Assembly (NCBI GenBank): GCA_947502265.1
Contig: CANMZB010000006.1
Span: 62,001 to 126,000, forward strand
Length of the DNA stretch: 64,000 bases
From: an uncultured Sulfitobacter sp.
GTDB taxonomy: Bacteria > Pseudomonadota > Alphaproteobacteria > Rhodobacterales > Rhodobacteraceae
Reading direction: 5' to 3'
Part shown: piece after piece, positions 49,468 through 59,716 of the stretch
How the letters are laid out: the number at the start of each line of letters is the position of its first letter
How positions within the stretch are numbered: the first letter of the stretch is position 1
Made by a program: the position numbers and the translations under genes
Notes under the pieces: generated by a model
Told to the model about the DNA's origin: nothing
Databases searched by the model: none
What the model saw: the letters and a program-made list of their open reading frames with translations, nothing else

Positions 49468-49496
49468 TAGGTGCGGGAATGGTTGTCGGGGGAGTT

Positions 49497-49589
49497 GATC
49501 GAAGATTGCGAGTTTTGGCCACAACGTGGTTTGTCGTGCTGTTCATTCTCGGCATGCAGTCGGTCTATCTGACGCCGCCGTTCGGCTGA
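49497..49589 (+). pseudogene. C-terminal fragment of a TRAP large permease
   Basis: A short in-frame stretch reads WFVVLFILGMQSVYLTPPFG (49527-49586) and then TGA. It parallels the WLGVLVGVNLQTSFLTPPFG and WFVVLVALVLQTSFLTPPFG ends of the two nearby DctM proteins. Only this helix is left, and it starts 30 bases from the repeat. Small size limits certainty. Confidence 0.5.
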
Positions 49590-49634
49590 GTCCTGTTTTG
49601 ATGCGCTGGCTTGCGGAGGCGGCGCGAATGCTTG

Positions 49635-50675
49635 TCATGAGCGCCGCTTGCCGTGGGTGGCAGGTTTCTTGTTGCCGCGCGCGCCGGACGTTGTGGGGGT
49701 GTTGTCGCGGTTTTCATCAGAAAGCTTGCGCCACCGGTCAAGGCGCGCCGGATCAAGTGTACCATCGGCCACGGCAGTCTGAACCGCACAGCCCGGTTCG
49801 TGCATGTGGGTGCAGTCCCTGAACCGGCAACCGGGCGTGAGCTCGGTAATCTCCGCAAACAAAACGTCCAACCCTGCCGAGACATCGCTGACGTGCAGCG
49901 TGCGCATGCCGGGCGTATCAATCACCCAACCACCACCTGCGATGGAATGAAGCGACCGCGACGTGGTGGTGTGACGCCCTTTGGCGTCATCTTCGCGAAT
50001 ACCGCCCGTTGGCTGGGCCTCCTCGGGGGGCTTGGCCGCGAGGGTGTTGAGCAACGTGGATTTTCCCACACCGGATGATCCGACAAGCGCAACGGTCTGC
50101 CCCGCACCGCACCACCGTGCCAGCGTCGCTGCGGCGGTTCGGGTTTTGGCGTTCACCGTCACCACCGCCAACCCGCGTTGAAGGGTCGCTGCCTGCTGTT
50201 GGTAGGGTGCTGCGTCCGTCACCTGATCTGCCTTCGTCAGGACGATCACGGGGTTGGTCCCTGCCTCGTTCGCGAGGGCCAGATAGCGCTCTATCCGGGC
50301 GGGATTGAAATCGTCGTTGCACGAGGTCACGACAAAAAGCGTATCTACGTTTGCCGCGATCAATTGCGGCGTCCGCGCGCCCATGGTCTTGCGTTGCAAC
50401 AAGGAGCGCCGTTCAAGCAGACGGTGGAGCATGTGTTCACAGGGATCCGCCAGAATCCAGTCTCCGACGGCGAAATTTGTCGTATTTGTATGCGCGGGCA
50501 GGCGCAGCTTGACCGGACCGTCGCCGGTTTCAGCAGTCATGCGCGACCGGTGGACGGTCGCAATGCGCATTCGGGCAAAATCTGTCTCGTCAGGCCCCAG
50601 TTGGGCGTCAAAATACTGCGACCAGCCAAGCGAGGCTAAAGTGTTGTAAAGCCTGTTATTCACAGCTTCCTGCAT
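49635..50675 (-). CDS. rsgA: Small ribosomal subunit biogenesis GTPase RsgA
   Basis: A 346-residue circularly permuted GTPase that helps late 30S maturation. The G4 motif TKAD (about residue 147) precedes the P-loop GSSGVGKST (about 198) and DTPG (about 251), the permuted order. A C-terminal zinc site CRFRDCTHMHEPGC is present. An OB-fold lies at the N-terminus. The ATG at 50675 is chosen over an in-frame start at 50699; neither has a strong ribosome site. The C-terminus is basic (KKPATHGKRRS). Confidence 0.93.
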   Translation of the reverse strand: MQEAVNNRLYNTLASLGWSQYFDAQLGPDETDFARMRIATVHRSRMTAETGDGPVKLRLPAHTNTTNFAVGDWILADPCEHMLHRLLERRSLLQRKTMGARTPQLIAANVDTLFVVTSCNDDFNPARIERYLALANEAGTNPVIVLTKADQVTDAAPYQQQAATLQRGLAVVTVNAKTRTAAATLARWCGAGQTVALVGSSGVGKSTLLNTLAAKPPEEAQPTGGIREDDAKGRHTTTSRSLHSIAGGGWVIDTPGMRTLHVSDVSAGLDVLFAEITELTPGCRFRDCTHMHEPGCAVQTAVADGTLDPARLDRWRKLSDENRDNTPTTSGARGNKKPATHGKRRS

Positions 50676-50933
50676 GCGTGCGCTATCACAATGGTGCAAG
50701 CCTTTCCGTTCGGGATTGTTGGCGGTTTCATCGGCAGGACGGGCATGTCCCGTAGCAGTAATGACCTATTGTCGGGTTCAATCAAAGGCTGTTCTGTCGC
50801 GCACAGCCAACCTTGCGGGCGCGGCTATCGGCAACCACATGCCTCTCGAGGGTATTCGCCATCCGCGAAAGGCTTGGCGGCACCTGTCTTTGGCGCTATC
50901 ACGGGCCTCCGACCACCGCAGGGAGCCAACTTT

Positions 50934-53279
50934 ATGAACGCCGTCGCAGATAGCATCGCCCGCAAAATCGCCACTGACATCGGTGCGCGCCCCGAACAGG
51001 TAACCGCCACAATCGCGTTACTGGACGGGGGGGATACGGTTCCCTTTGTCGCACGTTACCGCAAGGAGGCGACTGGCGGTCTGGACGACATCCAATTGCG
51101 CCAACTGGCAGACCGGCTTGGCTATCTGCGCGAACTGGAAAAGCGGCGGGCGAGCATCCTTGGCGAAATCTCCAAGCAGGATAAACTGACGGACGCGCTT
51201 GCCCGTGCCATCGCTGCCGCCGACACCAAGGTGGTGTTGGAGGATCTGTATCTGCCGTTCAAGCCCAAGCGGCGGACCAAGGCGATGATTGCCCGCGAAA
51301 ACGGTTTGGAGCCGCTGTTGCGCGCGATCCTTGCCGATCGCGCCGCCGATCCGGCCAAGTTGGCGCAAACCTATCTGTCCGACACTTTGAGCACGCAAAA
51401 GGAGGCGCTGACCGGTGCGCGCGATATTCTTGCCGAGGAGCTTGGCGAAAACGCGCGGCTGTTGGGGCGTCTTCGCGACGTCATGCACAAAGACGCCCTG
51501 ATCACCGCCCGCGTGACGCCGGGAAAAGAGGAAGCGGGGGCCAAGTTCTCGGACTATTTCGACCACAGTGAAAAATGGGCAGCGATCCCGCCGCACCGCG
51601 CCCTTGCCATCCTGCGCGCCTCGAAAGAGGAGATCGTGACCATCGACATCGGTCCCGAGCCGGACACGGGACTGGCGCGCATCATCGGACTCATCGCCGC
51701 CGAAATCGGGATATCCGGTCAGGCTCCGGGCGATTTGTGGCTGCAAGAGGCCGCCGTCTGGACATGGAAGGTCAAGTTGAGCCTGTCGATGTTTGTCGAT
51801 CTGATGACCGAACTGCGCCGCCGCGCCCATGATTCCGCGATTGATGTGTTTGCGCGCAATCTGCGTGATCTGCTGCTGGCCGCCCCTGCGGGTGCGCGCG
51901 CAACGATGGGTCTTGATCCGGGGATCCGCACCGGCTGCAAGATCGCTGTTGTTGACGAAACCGGCAAGCTGTTGGACACCGCGACGATCTATCCTTTCCA
52001 GCCGCGCAACGATCTGCGCGGCGCGGAAGAAACGCTGCTGCACATGATCCGCAAGCACGGCATCGCCCTGATCGCGATTGGCAACGGCACGGCAAGCCGC
52101 GAATCCGAGCGGCTGGTCAGTGAGGTTCTCAAACGGCTTCCCGCCGGAACGGCGCGCCCCACACCGGTTATCGTGTCTGAGGCGGGTGCCTCGGTCTACT
52201 CCGCCTCCGAACTTGCATCAAAAGAGTTTCCCGACATCGATGTGTCCTTGCGCGGGGCTGTGTCAATCGCGCGCCGGTTGCAAGACCCGTTGGCCGAACT
52301 GGTCAAGATCGAACCGCAGGCCATCGGTGTCGGCCAGTACCAGCACGACGTCGATCAACGCCGTCTGGCGCAATCGCTTGCTGCGGTGGTCGAGGATGCG
52401 GTGAATGCCGTGGGTGTCGATCTGAACATGGCGTCCGCGCCGCTGTTGTCGCATGTTGCGGGGCTTGGCCCGTCTCTGGCACAGTCCATCGTCGCGCACC
52501 GCGATGCCAGCGGCGCGTTCGCCACGCGCAAGGCTCTGCTCAAGGTTGCAGGTCTGGGGCCGCGGGCCTATCAACAATGTGCGGGCTTTTTGCGCATCAC
52601 AGACGGCAAAGAGCCGTTGGATGCCTCCTCGGTCCACCCTGAGGCGTATGGCGTTGCGCGCAAAATCGTGCAGGCGTGTGGGCGCGACATTCGCGCGATC
52701 ATGGGCGACAGCAGCGCGCTGGCGGGCCTGCGCGCAGAGCAGTTTGTGGACGACAGTTTCGGCCTGCCGACCGTGCGCGACATCCTGTCCGAGCTGGAAA
52801 AACCGGGCCGCGATCCGCGCCCGACCTTCAAAACCGCAAGCTTTGCCGAGGGCATCGAGAACATCACCGATCTGAAATCGGGGATGTCGCTTGAGGGGAC
52901 GGTGACGAATGTCGCGGCCTTCGGTGCCTTTGTCGATATCGGCGTGCATCAGGACGGGTTGGTGCACGTCAGCCAGCTTGCCGACCGGTTTGTCAAAGAC
53001 CCGCATGAGGTTGTCAAAGCGGGCGATGTGGTCCGCGTTCGCGTGACCGAAGTCGATGTGGCGCGCAAGCGCATCGGTCTGAGTATGCGCAAAGACGGCG
53101 GTGACGCCCCGTCACAGAGCGCGCGCGGCCCGGCAAAACCGAAACCCGCCCGCGCGGCATCTGTCGCCAAACCGCAACCGGCGGGCGACAACGGGGGCGC
53201 GTTTGGCTCTGCCTTGGCCGAAGCGTTGAAAGGGGCAGGCGGCTCTGACAAACGTAACGGTAAAACGCCAAGGCGCTAA
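50934..53279 (+). CDS. tex: Tex family RNA-binding transcription accessory protein
   Basis: A 781-residue Tex protein. N-terminal helical region with DTVPFVARYRKEATGGLDD, a YqgF/RuvX-like RNase H fold (GLDPGIRTGCKIAVVD near residue 325), helix-hairpin-helix repeats (around 500-560, LLKVAGLGPRAYQQC) and a C-terminal S1 domain (VTNVAAFGAFVDIGVHQDGL) that binds nucleic acid. The last 70 residues are a low-complexity Lys/Pro/Ala tail. The ATG at 50934 follows GCAGGGAG. Divergent from rsgA. Confidence 0.95.
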   Translation: MNAVADSIARKIATDIGARPEQVTATIALLDGGDTVPFVARYRKEATGGLDDIQLRQLADRLGYLRELEKRRASILGEISKQDKLTDALARAIAAADTKVVLEDLYLPFKPKRRTKAMIARENGLEPLLRAILADRAADPAKLAQTYLSDTLSTQKEALTGARDILAEELGENARLLGRLRDVMHKDALITARVTPGKEEAGAKFSDYFDHSEKWAAIPPHRALAILRASKEEIVTIDIGPEPDTGLARIIGLIAAEIGISGQAPGDLWLQEAAVWTWKVKLSLSMFVDLMTELRRRAHDSAIDVFARNLRDLLLAAPAGARATMGLDPGIRTGCKIAVVDETGKLLDTATIYPFQPRNDLRGAEETLLHMIRKHGIALIAIGNGTASRESERLVSEVLKRLPAGTARPTPVIVSEAGASVYSASELASKEFPDIDVSLRGAVSIARRLQDPLAELVKIEPQAIGVGQYQHDVDQRRLAQSLAAVVEDAVNAVGVDLNMASAPLLSHVAGLGPSLAQSIVAHRDASGAFATRKALLKVAGLGPRAYQQCAGFLRITDGKEPLDASSVHPEAYGVARKIVQACGRDIRAIMGDSSALAGLRAEQFVDDSFGLPTVRDILSELEKPGRDPRPTFKTASFAEGIENITDLKSGMSLEGTVTNVAAFGAFVDIGVHQDGLVHVSQLADRFVKDPHEVVKAGDVVRVRVTEVDVARKRIGLSMRKDGGDAPSQSARGPAKPKPARAASVAKPQPAGDNGGAFGSALAEALKGAGGSDKRNGKTPRR

Positions 53280-53316
53280 CCGGACCGGCAAGGCCGGTGG
53301 GGTCAAGCCCCGGTGC

Positions 53317-56300
53317 TTAACCGGCTTGCGCTGCTTGCAATTCTTGTTGCAGGCGCGCTTCTTCCTTTGCCTTTGGGGTCGAGAAACCGGCTAACAAAAC
53401 ATAGGCCACCGGCGTGAGGTAAAGCGTAAACAGGGTCGCAAGCCCGAGCCCGCCAACAATCACCCATCCCAACGCTTCGCGGGCTTCGGCACCCGCACCG
53501 GCAGACAGAACCAGCGGCACACCACCCAGAACGGTCGAGGTCATCGTCATCATCACCGGACGCAACCGGATCGTCGAGGCGTCAAGGATCGCATCATGCA
53601 CATCCTGTCCCTTATCGCGTAACTGGTTGGCGAATTCGACGATCAGGATGCCGTTCTTGGCCATGATCCCGATCAGCATGACCAATCCGATCTGGCTGTA
53701 GACGTTCAGACTTTGCCCCGTCAACAGTAACGCAAAAACCGCACAGGCGAGGCCAAGTGGCACAGTGGCCATCACCACAACAGCGGAAACAAAGCTTTCG
53801 AACTGGGCCGACAGCACAAGAAACACCACAAGGATCGCAAAGCCGAAAGTCAGGATAATACCCGAGTTGGTCTGATCCAGTGCCGCCGCCTCTGATAGCG
53901 GCACAATGCGGTTTTCATCAGCAAGAATCTCGTCCCCGATTTCACGGACCAGCACCAGCGCGTCCCCCAGAGACAGGTCAGGTGTCAGCCCCGCGGTAAG
54001 CTCGACAGACCGGTTCTGCCCCTCGCGGTCAAGCTCGGGCGCGACGGCGCGTTCCTCAAGCGTGACAAAGCTGGCCATCGGGACCATCTGGCCGTTGCCG
54101 GACTGGACAAAGATGTTCTCAAGGTCGCCCGGATCGTCGATTGGATCGGTGGTGGACAGCATCTTCACGTCAAAGCTTTTGTCCTCGATGAACACCGCGC
54201 CGACTTTGCGACCGTCCAGCACCGCTTGCAACGCTTGTCCCAATCCGGTGATGTCGATGTCCAGATCGGCCGCCAGCGCGCGGTCGATCTGGACGAACAA
54301 CTGCGGCTGTGTGCGTTCGTATTCCAACCGGACCTGTCCCATCCCGGGAGTCTGGCGCAGCCGGTCTTCCATCGTTTGCGCGACTTCGGCCAACTGGTCA
54401 TAGCTGCTGCCGGTAATGGCAAAGGCAAGCCCTCTGCCAGCGCCCCGTATGCCCAATGAATTCGGCTGAATGGCAAAGGCACGCACGCCGATCACGTTGC
54501 GCAGCCTGCTGTTGATTTCACCCACGATCTCTTGTTGTCCGCGCGTCCGGTCCCCCCAGTTGGCCAGTGTGAACACCATGAAACCGCGATTGTCCGCACC
54601 AAAGCCGCTGATGGAAAAGACATTGGTCACTTCGCCATTGTCCTGCAACGGCGTGATAAGATCCTCGATCTGGCGCATTTTGGTTTGCGTATAATCCAGC
54701 GATACACCTTGCGGGGCAGTCACGCTTAGCAAAGCAACGGCGCGGTCTTCGGGCGGGGTCAGTTCCTGCCGGATACTGCCTGCCATCATGGCCGCTGTGG
54801 CCGCGACGAACACGGCAACCAACACGACGACGAAAGGCATCGCCAACGCACCCCGAAGGGTGAATGCGTAAAACCGCATCAAGCGGTTCCCAAGCCTGAT
54901 CATCGGCCCCGTCGCATTCTTTTCAGGTGCCTTGGTCAGCAGGCGACTGGCCAGCACGGGACAAAGGCTGAGCGCGACAACGGACGACAACATCACAGCC
55001 ATCGCTAGCGTAAAGCCGAATTCCCGAAATAGCCCCCCCGCCTGTCCGGGCAGGAACGACAGCGGCACAAACACTGCCGCAAGCGTGGCCGTTGTGGTGA
55101 TCACGGCAAAGAACACCTGCGCCGTGCCGTTCACGGCTGCCGCCCGTGGCCCCATGCCCGCCGCGCGTTGCCGTACGATATTTTCCAGAACGACGATGGC
55201 GTCATCAACCACCATGCCCGTTGCCAGTACCAGCGCCAGCAAGGTCAGAATGTTGATCGAAAAACCGACCAGATAAATCGCCGCCAATGTGCCGACCAAT
55301 GCCACCGGCAGCGTCAGCGTGGGGATCAACGTTGCCCGGATATCGCGCAAGAACAGGAATATCACGGCCACGACGATGGCGATGGCAAAGCCGAGCGTCT
55401 TCAATACTTCTTCGATGGAGCCGGAAATGAATGTCGCATCGTCGGAGGTTACGAAAATTTTCACGTCGTCGGGCAGGCTCTCGTTCAACTCTGCCACGAC
55501 CTTTCTCACGTTGGTCGAAATTTCCAATGTGTTCGAGGTGGCCTGCCGGATGATGCCAATGCCCAGCCCCTGCTGACCATTGGCCCGCAATACGGTTTCA
55601 CCCGGAGCAGGGCCCAGCGACACCTGTGCAACATCGCCAATCTTGACGTCTTTCCTGATTTCGAGCGCCTCGAACGCGTCGACTGTCGCCACGCTGGCGG
55701 TTGTGCGCACATTAATGGACTGCCGGTTACCCGCCAGATCACCGGCAGGTGCGTCAAAAGCCACGCTGGACAGGGCGCGCTGCATGTCTCCAAGCGTCAG
55801 CCCCCGGCTTGCCAACTCCAAAAGGTTGGTGTCGACGCGAAAGATCGGCTCGCGATCGCCGTAAATCTGGAGATCTGCAACCCCTTCGACGGAAATCAGC
55901 CGGTCTTCGACGCGATCTTGCACAATCGCGGTCAATTCCTGGGGCGAGCGGCCTGCGGATGTCACGGCGATCCGCATCACCGCCTGCGCGTTCGCATCGG
56001 CCTTTACGATTTCGGGCCGGTCCGCGTCTTCGGGCAACTGGTTGGTAATGCGCGCGACGGCATCGCGCACATCGGTCGCTGCCACGTCAATATCGACGTT
56101 GTCGTTGAATTCCACGGTGACGCGGCTGCGCCCGAAACGGGAATTAGACGAGATGCTGCGCACGCCCGACACGCGGCCCACGGCCCCTTCAATCCGGCCG
56201 GTCAGCTCTTGATCGACGGATTCCGGCGAAGCCCCCGAAAACGTGGTGGTGATGGTGACCACAGGCCGGTCCACGTTGGGCAGTTCGCGGATTTCCGCAC

Positions 56301-56406
56301 CGAACAGCGCGGCAACACCGGCCAGTACAATCAACGCATTCAGCACAAAAGCCAGAATCGGGCGGCGCACAAACAGCGCTGTGCCGGATGACGATTGCGC
56401 ACTCAC
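53317..56406 (-). CDS. RND efflux pump inner-membrane transporter (second pump)
   Basis: A 1029-residue AcrB-family exporter. It begins with RRPILAFVLNALIVLAGVAA, and TM4 carries GMVVDDAIVVLENIV with the two proton-relay aspartates. It overlaps the adaptor gene by an ATGA. Distinct from the pump at 35423: the two proteins share family motifs but differ throughout. No outer-membrane factor is adjacent. Confidence 0.94.
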   Translation of the reverse strand: MSAQSSSGTALFVRRPILAFVLNALIVLAGVAALFGAEIRELPNVDRPVVTITTTFSGASPESVDQELTGRIEGAVGRVSGVRSISSNSRFGRSRVTVEFNDNVDIDVAATDVRDAVARITNQLPEDADRPEIVKADANAQAVMRIAVTSAGRSPQELTAIVQDRVEDRLISVEGVADLQIYGDREPIFRVDTNLLELASRGLTLGDMQRALSSVAFDAPAGDLAGNRQSINVRTTASVATVDAFEALEIRKDVKIGDVAQVSLGPAPGETVLRANGQQGLGIGIIRQATSNTLEISTNVRKVVAELNESLPDDVKIFVTSDDATFISGSIEEVLKTLGFAIAIVVAVIFLFLRDIRATLIPTLTLPVALVGTLAAIYLVGFSINILTLLALVLATGMVVDDAIVVLENIVRQRAAGMGPRAAAVNGTAQVFFAVITTTATLAAVFVPLSFLPGQAGGLFREFGFTLAMAVMLSSVVALSLCPVLASRLLTKAPEKNATGPMIRLGNRLMRFYAFTLRGALAMPFVVVLVAVFVAATAAMMAGSIRQELTPPEDRAVALLSVTAPQGVSLDYTQTKMRQIEDLITPLQDNGEVTNVFSISGFGADNRGFMVFTLANWGDRTRGQQEIVGEINSRLRNVIGVRAFAIQPNSLGIRGAGRGLAFAITGSSYDQLAEVAQTMEDRLRQTPGMGQVRLEYERTQPQLFVQIDRALAADLDIDITGLGQALQAVLDGRKVGAVFIEDKSFDVKMLSTTDPIDDPGDLENIFVQSGNGQMVPMASFVTLEERAVAPELDREGQNRSVELTAGLTPDLSLGDALVLVREIGDEILADENRIVPLSEAAALDQTNSGIILTFGFAILVVFLVLSAQFESFVSAVVVMATVPLGLACAVFALLLTGQSLNVYSQIGLVMLIGIMAKNGILIVEFANQLRDKGQDVHDAILDASTIRLRPVMMTMTSTVLGGVPLVLSAGAGAEAREALGWVIVGGLGLATLFTLYLTPVAYVLLAGFSTPKAKEEARLQQELQAAQAG

Positions 56407-57572
56407 AACTCGGCTCCCTGGCCTGTTGTGCGCAGGGCCGACGCGGATTCATCTTGTGTTATCACGCTAACCCCGGCCCCTTCGCGCAGGGTCTGGACGC
56501 CTTCGGTGACGACGATGTCCTGCGCTCTAAGATCATCTGATGTCACAAGAACTTCGTCACTGTTGCGCTGCGCGATGGTGACGGCCACCTGCACGGCCTT
56601 GCCCTCGCGCACGACCCAGACAAATGGACCGTCGCTGGACCATTGAACGGCCAGGGGCGCAATGGACAGCATCGTTTCCCCCGGAAAGGTAATGTTAACG
56701 GAAAAGGCCATACCGGCGCGCAGCAGGTCGGCTTTATTCGGGACGCGCCCCTGCACCAGCAGTGTCCGACTGGCCCGATCCACAACTGAATCTATGGCGC
56801 TGATCTCGCCTGTCAATGTCGTGTTGCGCAGGCCCAGCGGCGTCACGTCGAACGTCTGGCCGATTGCGATTTTGTTGACAACACGTTCAGGTACGCGAAA
56901 GTCGATCAGGATGTCTGACCGGTCCGTGATTGTAACGATAACATCCTGCGCATTGACGCGGTCACCCTGTTCAAGGTCGATAATCCCGACCCAACCCGAA
57001 ATAGGGGCCACGATCTGGCGCTGGGACAGGTCGAATTCGGCCTGTCGTACGGCCAGCTCTGCACTGCGCCGCGCCAGTTCGGTTTCGCGCAGACGGACTT
57101 CGGTTGTTGCCCCTGTCGCCTCCAGCCGTTTTATTCGCTCGGCCTCGGTGCGGGCATCCTCAAGCCGGATCTTCGCCTGTTCCAGCGCGATTTTCTCTGC
57201 CTCGTCCTGAAGCTTGGCGATGACAGCGCCTGCTTCCACATAGCCGCCTGCGTTCAACGCCAGATCCGTGATGACACCCACAGCATTGGAGCGCACGGTG
57301 ACCGACCGGCGCGCCCGCCCGTCTCCGATGGCATTAATGCGATCTGCGAGGGCGCGTTCACCAACCTTTGCCGCAATCACCCGTGTCGGACCGGCGCCGG
57401 GCCGTTCACGGTTTTGCGCAGTGCTCTGTGCCTGCGGTGCTTCAATGCCAAGCAGATCAAACAGCCCGACCCGCTCCAGAAAGGGCTGCGCCGCGGGCAC
57501 ATATGTGATCCACGCATAAAGCCCAGCAACAAGGACAGCAAAGGAGAGAATGATCTGGCGCAGTGCTTTCAT
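56403..57572 (-). CDS. RND efflux periplasmic adaptor (second pump)
   Basis: A 389-residue adaptor with an N-terminal anchor (MKALRQIILSFAVLVAGLYAW), a proline-rich linker, and the lipoyl half-motifs (NAGGYVEAGAVIAKLQDEAE and QRQIVAPISGWVGIIDLEQG). A coiled coil with arginine and glutamate repeats lies between. The ATG at 57572 is chosen as it begins the anchor. Operon with the pump downstream. Confidence 0.9.
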   Translation of the reverse strand: MKALRQIILSFAVLVAGLYAWITYVPAAQPFLERVGLFDLLGIEAPQAQSTAQNRERPGAGPTRVIAAKVGERALADRINAIGDGRARRSVTVRSNAVGVITDLALNAGGYVEAGAVIAKLQDEAEKIALEQAKIRLEDARTEAERIKRLEATGATTEVRLRETELARRSAELAVRQAEFDLSQRQIVAPISGWVGIIDLEQGDRVNAQDVIVTITDRSDILIDFRVPERVVNKIAIGQTFDVTPLGLRNTTLTGEISAIDSVVDRASRTLLVQGRVPNKADLLRAGMAFSVNITFPGETMLSIAPLAVQWSSDGPFVWVVREGKAVQVAVTIAQRNSDEVLVTSDDLRAQDIVVTEGVQTLREGAGVSVITQDESASALRTTGQGAEL

Positions 57573-57879
57573 TATCGGGGCTTTCGTCTGTTGAACGACA
57601 CCTGAGTATCCAGCACCTTGCACGGAAACGCACGTCAATTTTATGTGCTTGCGAAGCGAGAACGCATTTTTCAGCGTTCAATCCGGTCTGCCAAGGGGGA
57701 GAGGGCAGGAAGCAGGGTGGGGGGATCGCGTTGCGACAACGAACGGGCCTATCGGCGCGCGTGCAGAAGTTGACGCAGATTGTCCTTTCGGGGACGTCGG
57801 TCAAAATCACGGCAGTCGATGTGGCGAGTGCCGTGAAAAGGGGCACACATTCACAGCGCCCGAATTTTATACGCGCGGA
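57573..57879. other. Intergenic region upstream of the second RND operon
   Basis: About 307 bases between the RND adaptor start and the pxpC end, both on the minus strand. No gene, terminator hairpin with T-run or clear operator was recognised. Confidence 0.35.
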
Positions 57880-58851
57880 TCAGCGCAACGCGTCGCGTAT
57901 TTTTTGCAGCATTGCCTTGCGATCCGACCGCGCAGCCAGAGCCTGTTCCATGTCTACCTTGACGAATTTCACGGAGGTGTTCGGCTGTAACTGCCCGATC
58001 AGGTCCATATCGGCCGAGACAATCGCACCCAGAGTAAAATAGCCTCCTCCTGACACCGCGTCGCGGTGCAGCACAATCGGCTCCGTGCCGCCGGGCACCT
58101 GAATGGAGCCGTAGGAATAGCAGCCGTCGACAATATTTGATGGATCAGCGCCTGCGCCAAAGGGTTGCTCGCGGTCCACAAACTCAAGCGCGCGTCCGCC
58201 TTTGAAGCGGTAGCCCATCCGGTCCGCTTCGGCGGCGACAGTCCAGTTGTCCTCGAAAAAGCCGTGGCCGGCGGCCTCTGTCAGGCGGTTCCAGTAGAGA
58301 CCGGGGAGCACCCGCAGCTTTGCCGGCGTGTCGGGCATCCGGCGTAATTCTTCGGCCACGCTACGTCCGGCAGTGGACAGATCACCCGCCCCGACCGGCA
58401 GCAGATCACCTTCAGCAATCGCGCGCCCGCCAACACCGCCAAGACTGCCGATGGGGTAGGTCGAGCGGCTGCCCAAATCAAGCTTTGTGGTGATGCCGCC
58501 GGATACGGCGATATAGGCCCGCGCGCCCGCCTTGAGAAAACCGAAACCAAGCGTCTGGCCCGCTTTCACGGCGAACGAGGTCCAGCCCGCGACAGGCTCC
58601 CCATCCAGCGTCATCGGGAGATCGGCCCCTGTGACAGCGACAACAGCGCCCTCGGTGAATTCAATTTGCGGCCCCATGAACACGGCTTCGAGGGCCGCAG
58701 TATCTTCGGGATTGCCAACAAGCATGTTGGCCGCGCGCAGGGCAAAGCGGTCCATCGCGCCGCTGATCGGGATGCCAAGGTGAAAATATCCGGGCCGACC
58801 GAGATCCTGTATGGATGTGGACAGTCCGGGTTTGAGGATTTTAAGCGCCAT
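57880..58851 (-). CDS. pxpC: 5-oxoprolinase subunit C family protein (biotin-dependent carboxyltransferase family)
   Basis: A 323-residue protein of the PxpC/KipA/urea-amidolyase C family. It starts MALKILKPGLSTSIQDLGRPG, and carries a GIPISGAMDRFALRAANMLVGN segment typical of the family. With PxpA and PxpB it opens 5-oxoproline to glutamate at ATP expense. Its start overlaps pxpB by 11 bases. Last gene of the operon. The adjacent biotin genes raise the possibility of a carboxylation step. Confidence 0.88.
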   Translation of the reverse strand: MALKILKPGLSTSIQDLGRPGYFHLGIPISGAMDRFALRAANMLVGNPEDTAALEAVFMGPQIEFTEGAVVAVTGADLPMTLDGEPVAGWTSFAVKAGQTLGFGFLKAGARAYIAVSGGITTKLDLGSRSTYPIGSLGGVGGRAIAEGDLLPVGAGDLSTAGRSVAEELRRMPDTPAKLRVLPGLYWNRLTEAAGHGFFEDNWTVAAEADRMGYRFKGGRALEFVDREQPFGAGADPSNIVDGCYSYGSIQVPGGTEPIVLHRDAVSGGGYFTLGAIVSADMDLIGQLQPNTSVKFVKVDMEQALAARSDRKAMLQKIRDALR

Positions 58852-59716
58852 CGAGAGCCTCCATCAGTTTCGCGTTGGTGCCCGCCATGTCGGCATTGAA
58901 ATCTTCGAGGTCAAAATCGACCTCTGCGATGCGGGGGGCATAGGTGCCATCTTCGACGGCTTTCACGATGCGGTCATATTCTTCGCGCTCGACGGGTTTA
59001 AATTTGACGATATCACCGGGTTTGAAAAACACCATGAAGTCTTTGAGGTAGCTGACTTTTTGCTCCGGATCATAGATCGGCATCGGGGTGATGCCAAACA
59101 TCTGATACCCGCCCGCACCGCGCACGGAATAGATGCAGGAGAAACAACCGCCATAGCCGACGGTGTGTTTGGGCGTGTCGGTGCGGGGCCGCAGATATTT
59201 GGGGACCTGCAACTGTTTGTCACGCTCGACAAGTTGATAAAGGAACGGCAAGCCAGCCACAAATCCGACCATTGACACAAACCACGGCTGCGCATGGTGG
59301 GCCTCGATAAACGTTTCGACACTGTCAAAACCGTTGATGCGCGCGGCGTATTCCAGATCGGTGCCGGTGGGATCCTGATGCCGTTCGCGAAACCGCATCA
59401 CCGTCTCGTGGGTCCACGGATCCTGATAGTAGACGGGAATTTCGATGATCCGCGTCGAGAGCCGCTTGTCCGCGTTGTCGGCCTTGCTCTCAAGCTCTTT
59501 GATCCGCGCCATCATCGCATCGGGGGCCGTGACATCTGGATCGAATTTCACCTGAAACGATGCGTTCGCGGGGCAGATTTCCGTTACGCCCGGAATATCG
59601 GCATCGCGCACAGCGTTGCTCATGGAAAGGGATTTGAAAAACGCGTCGAGCGACATTTCCTCATCCATCTCCACATAGATGTGCTCATCACCGCCATATG
59701 TGTACCGTGTCTTCAA
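58841..59716 (-). CDS. pxpB: 5-oxoprolinase subunit B family protein
   Basis: A 291-residue PxpB/KipI-family protein. A TTG start at 59716 is chosen: AGGAGGTG lies 5 bases upstream and the TTG overlaps the accC stop as TTGA. It opens with KTRYTYGGDEHIYVEMDEEM, which matches relatives, whereas the longer upstream reading does not. Conserved C-terminal half contains GFVAGLPFLY, the RTDTPKHTVGYGG stretch and a GAGGYQMFGITPMPIYD segment. Acts with PxpC and PxpA. Confidence 0.85.
   Translation of the reverse strand: MKTRYTYGGDEHIYVEMDEEMSLDAFFKSLSMSNAVRDADIPGVTEICPANASFQVKFDPDVTAPDAMMARIKELESKADNADKRLSTRIIEIPVYYQDPWTHETVMRFRERHQDPTGTDLEYAARINGFDSVETFIEAHHAQPWFVSMVGFVAGLPFLYQLVERDKQLQVPKYLRPRTDTPKHTVGYGGCFSCIYSVRGAGGYQMFGITPMPIYDPEQKVSYLKDFMVFFKPGDIVKFKPVEREEYDRIVKAVEDGTYAPRIAEVDFDLEDFNADMAGTNAKLMEALDGA

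Noticed and set aside
53284..53298. Short hairpin ACCGGC-AAG-GCCGGT between convergent tex and the RND pump
   Set aside because: Only a 6-base stem and no T-run on either strand; too weak to call a terminator.
55168..56391. A 407-codon plus-strand frame opposite the second RND pump, and similar long frames opposite gdhA, atpA and phaC
   Set aside because: Antisense shadows of strong genes, with low-complexity His/Arg-rich translations and no motifs.
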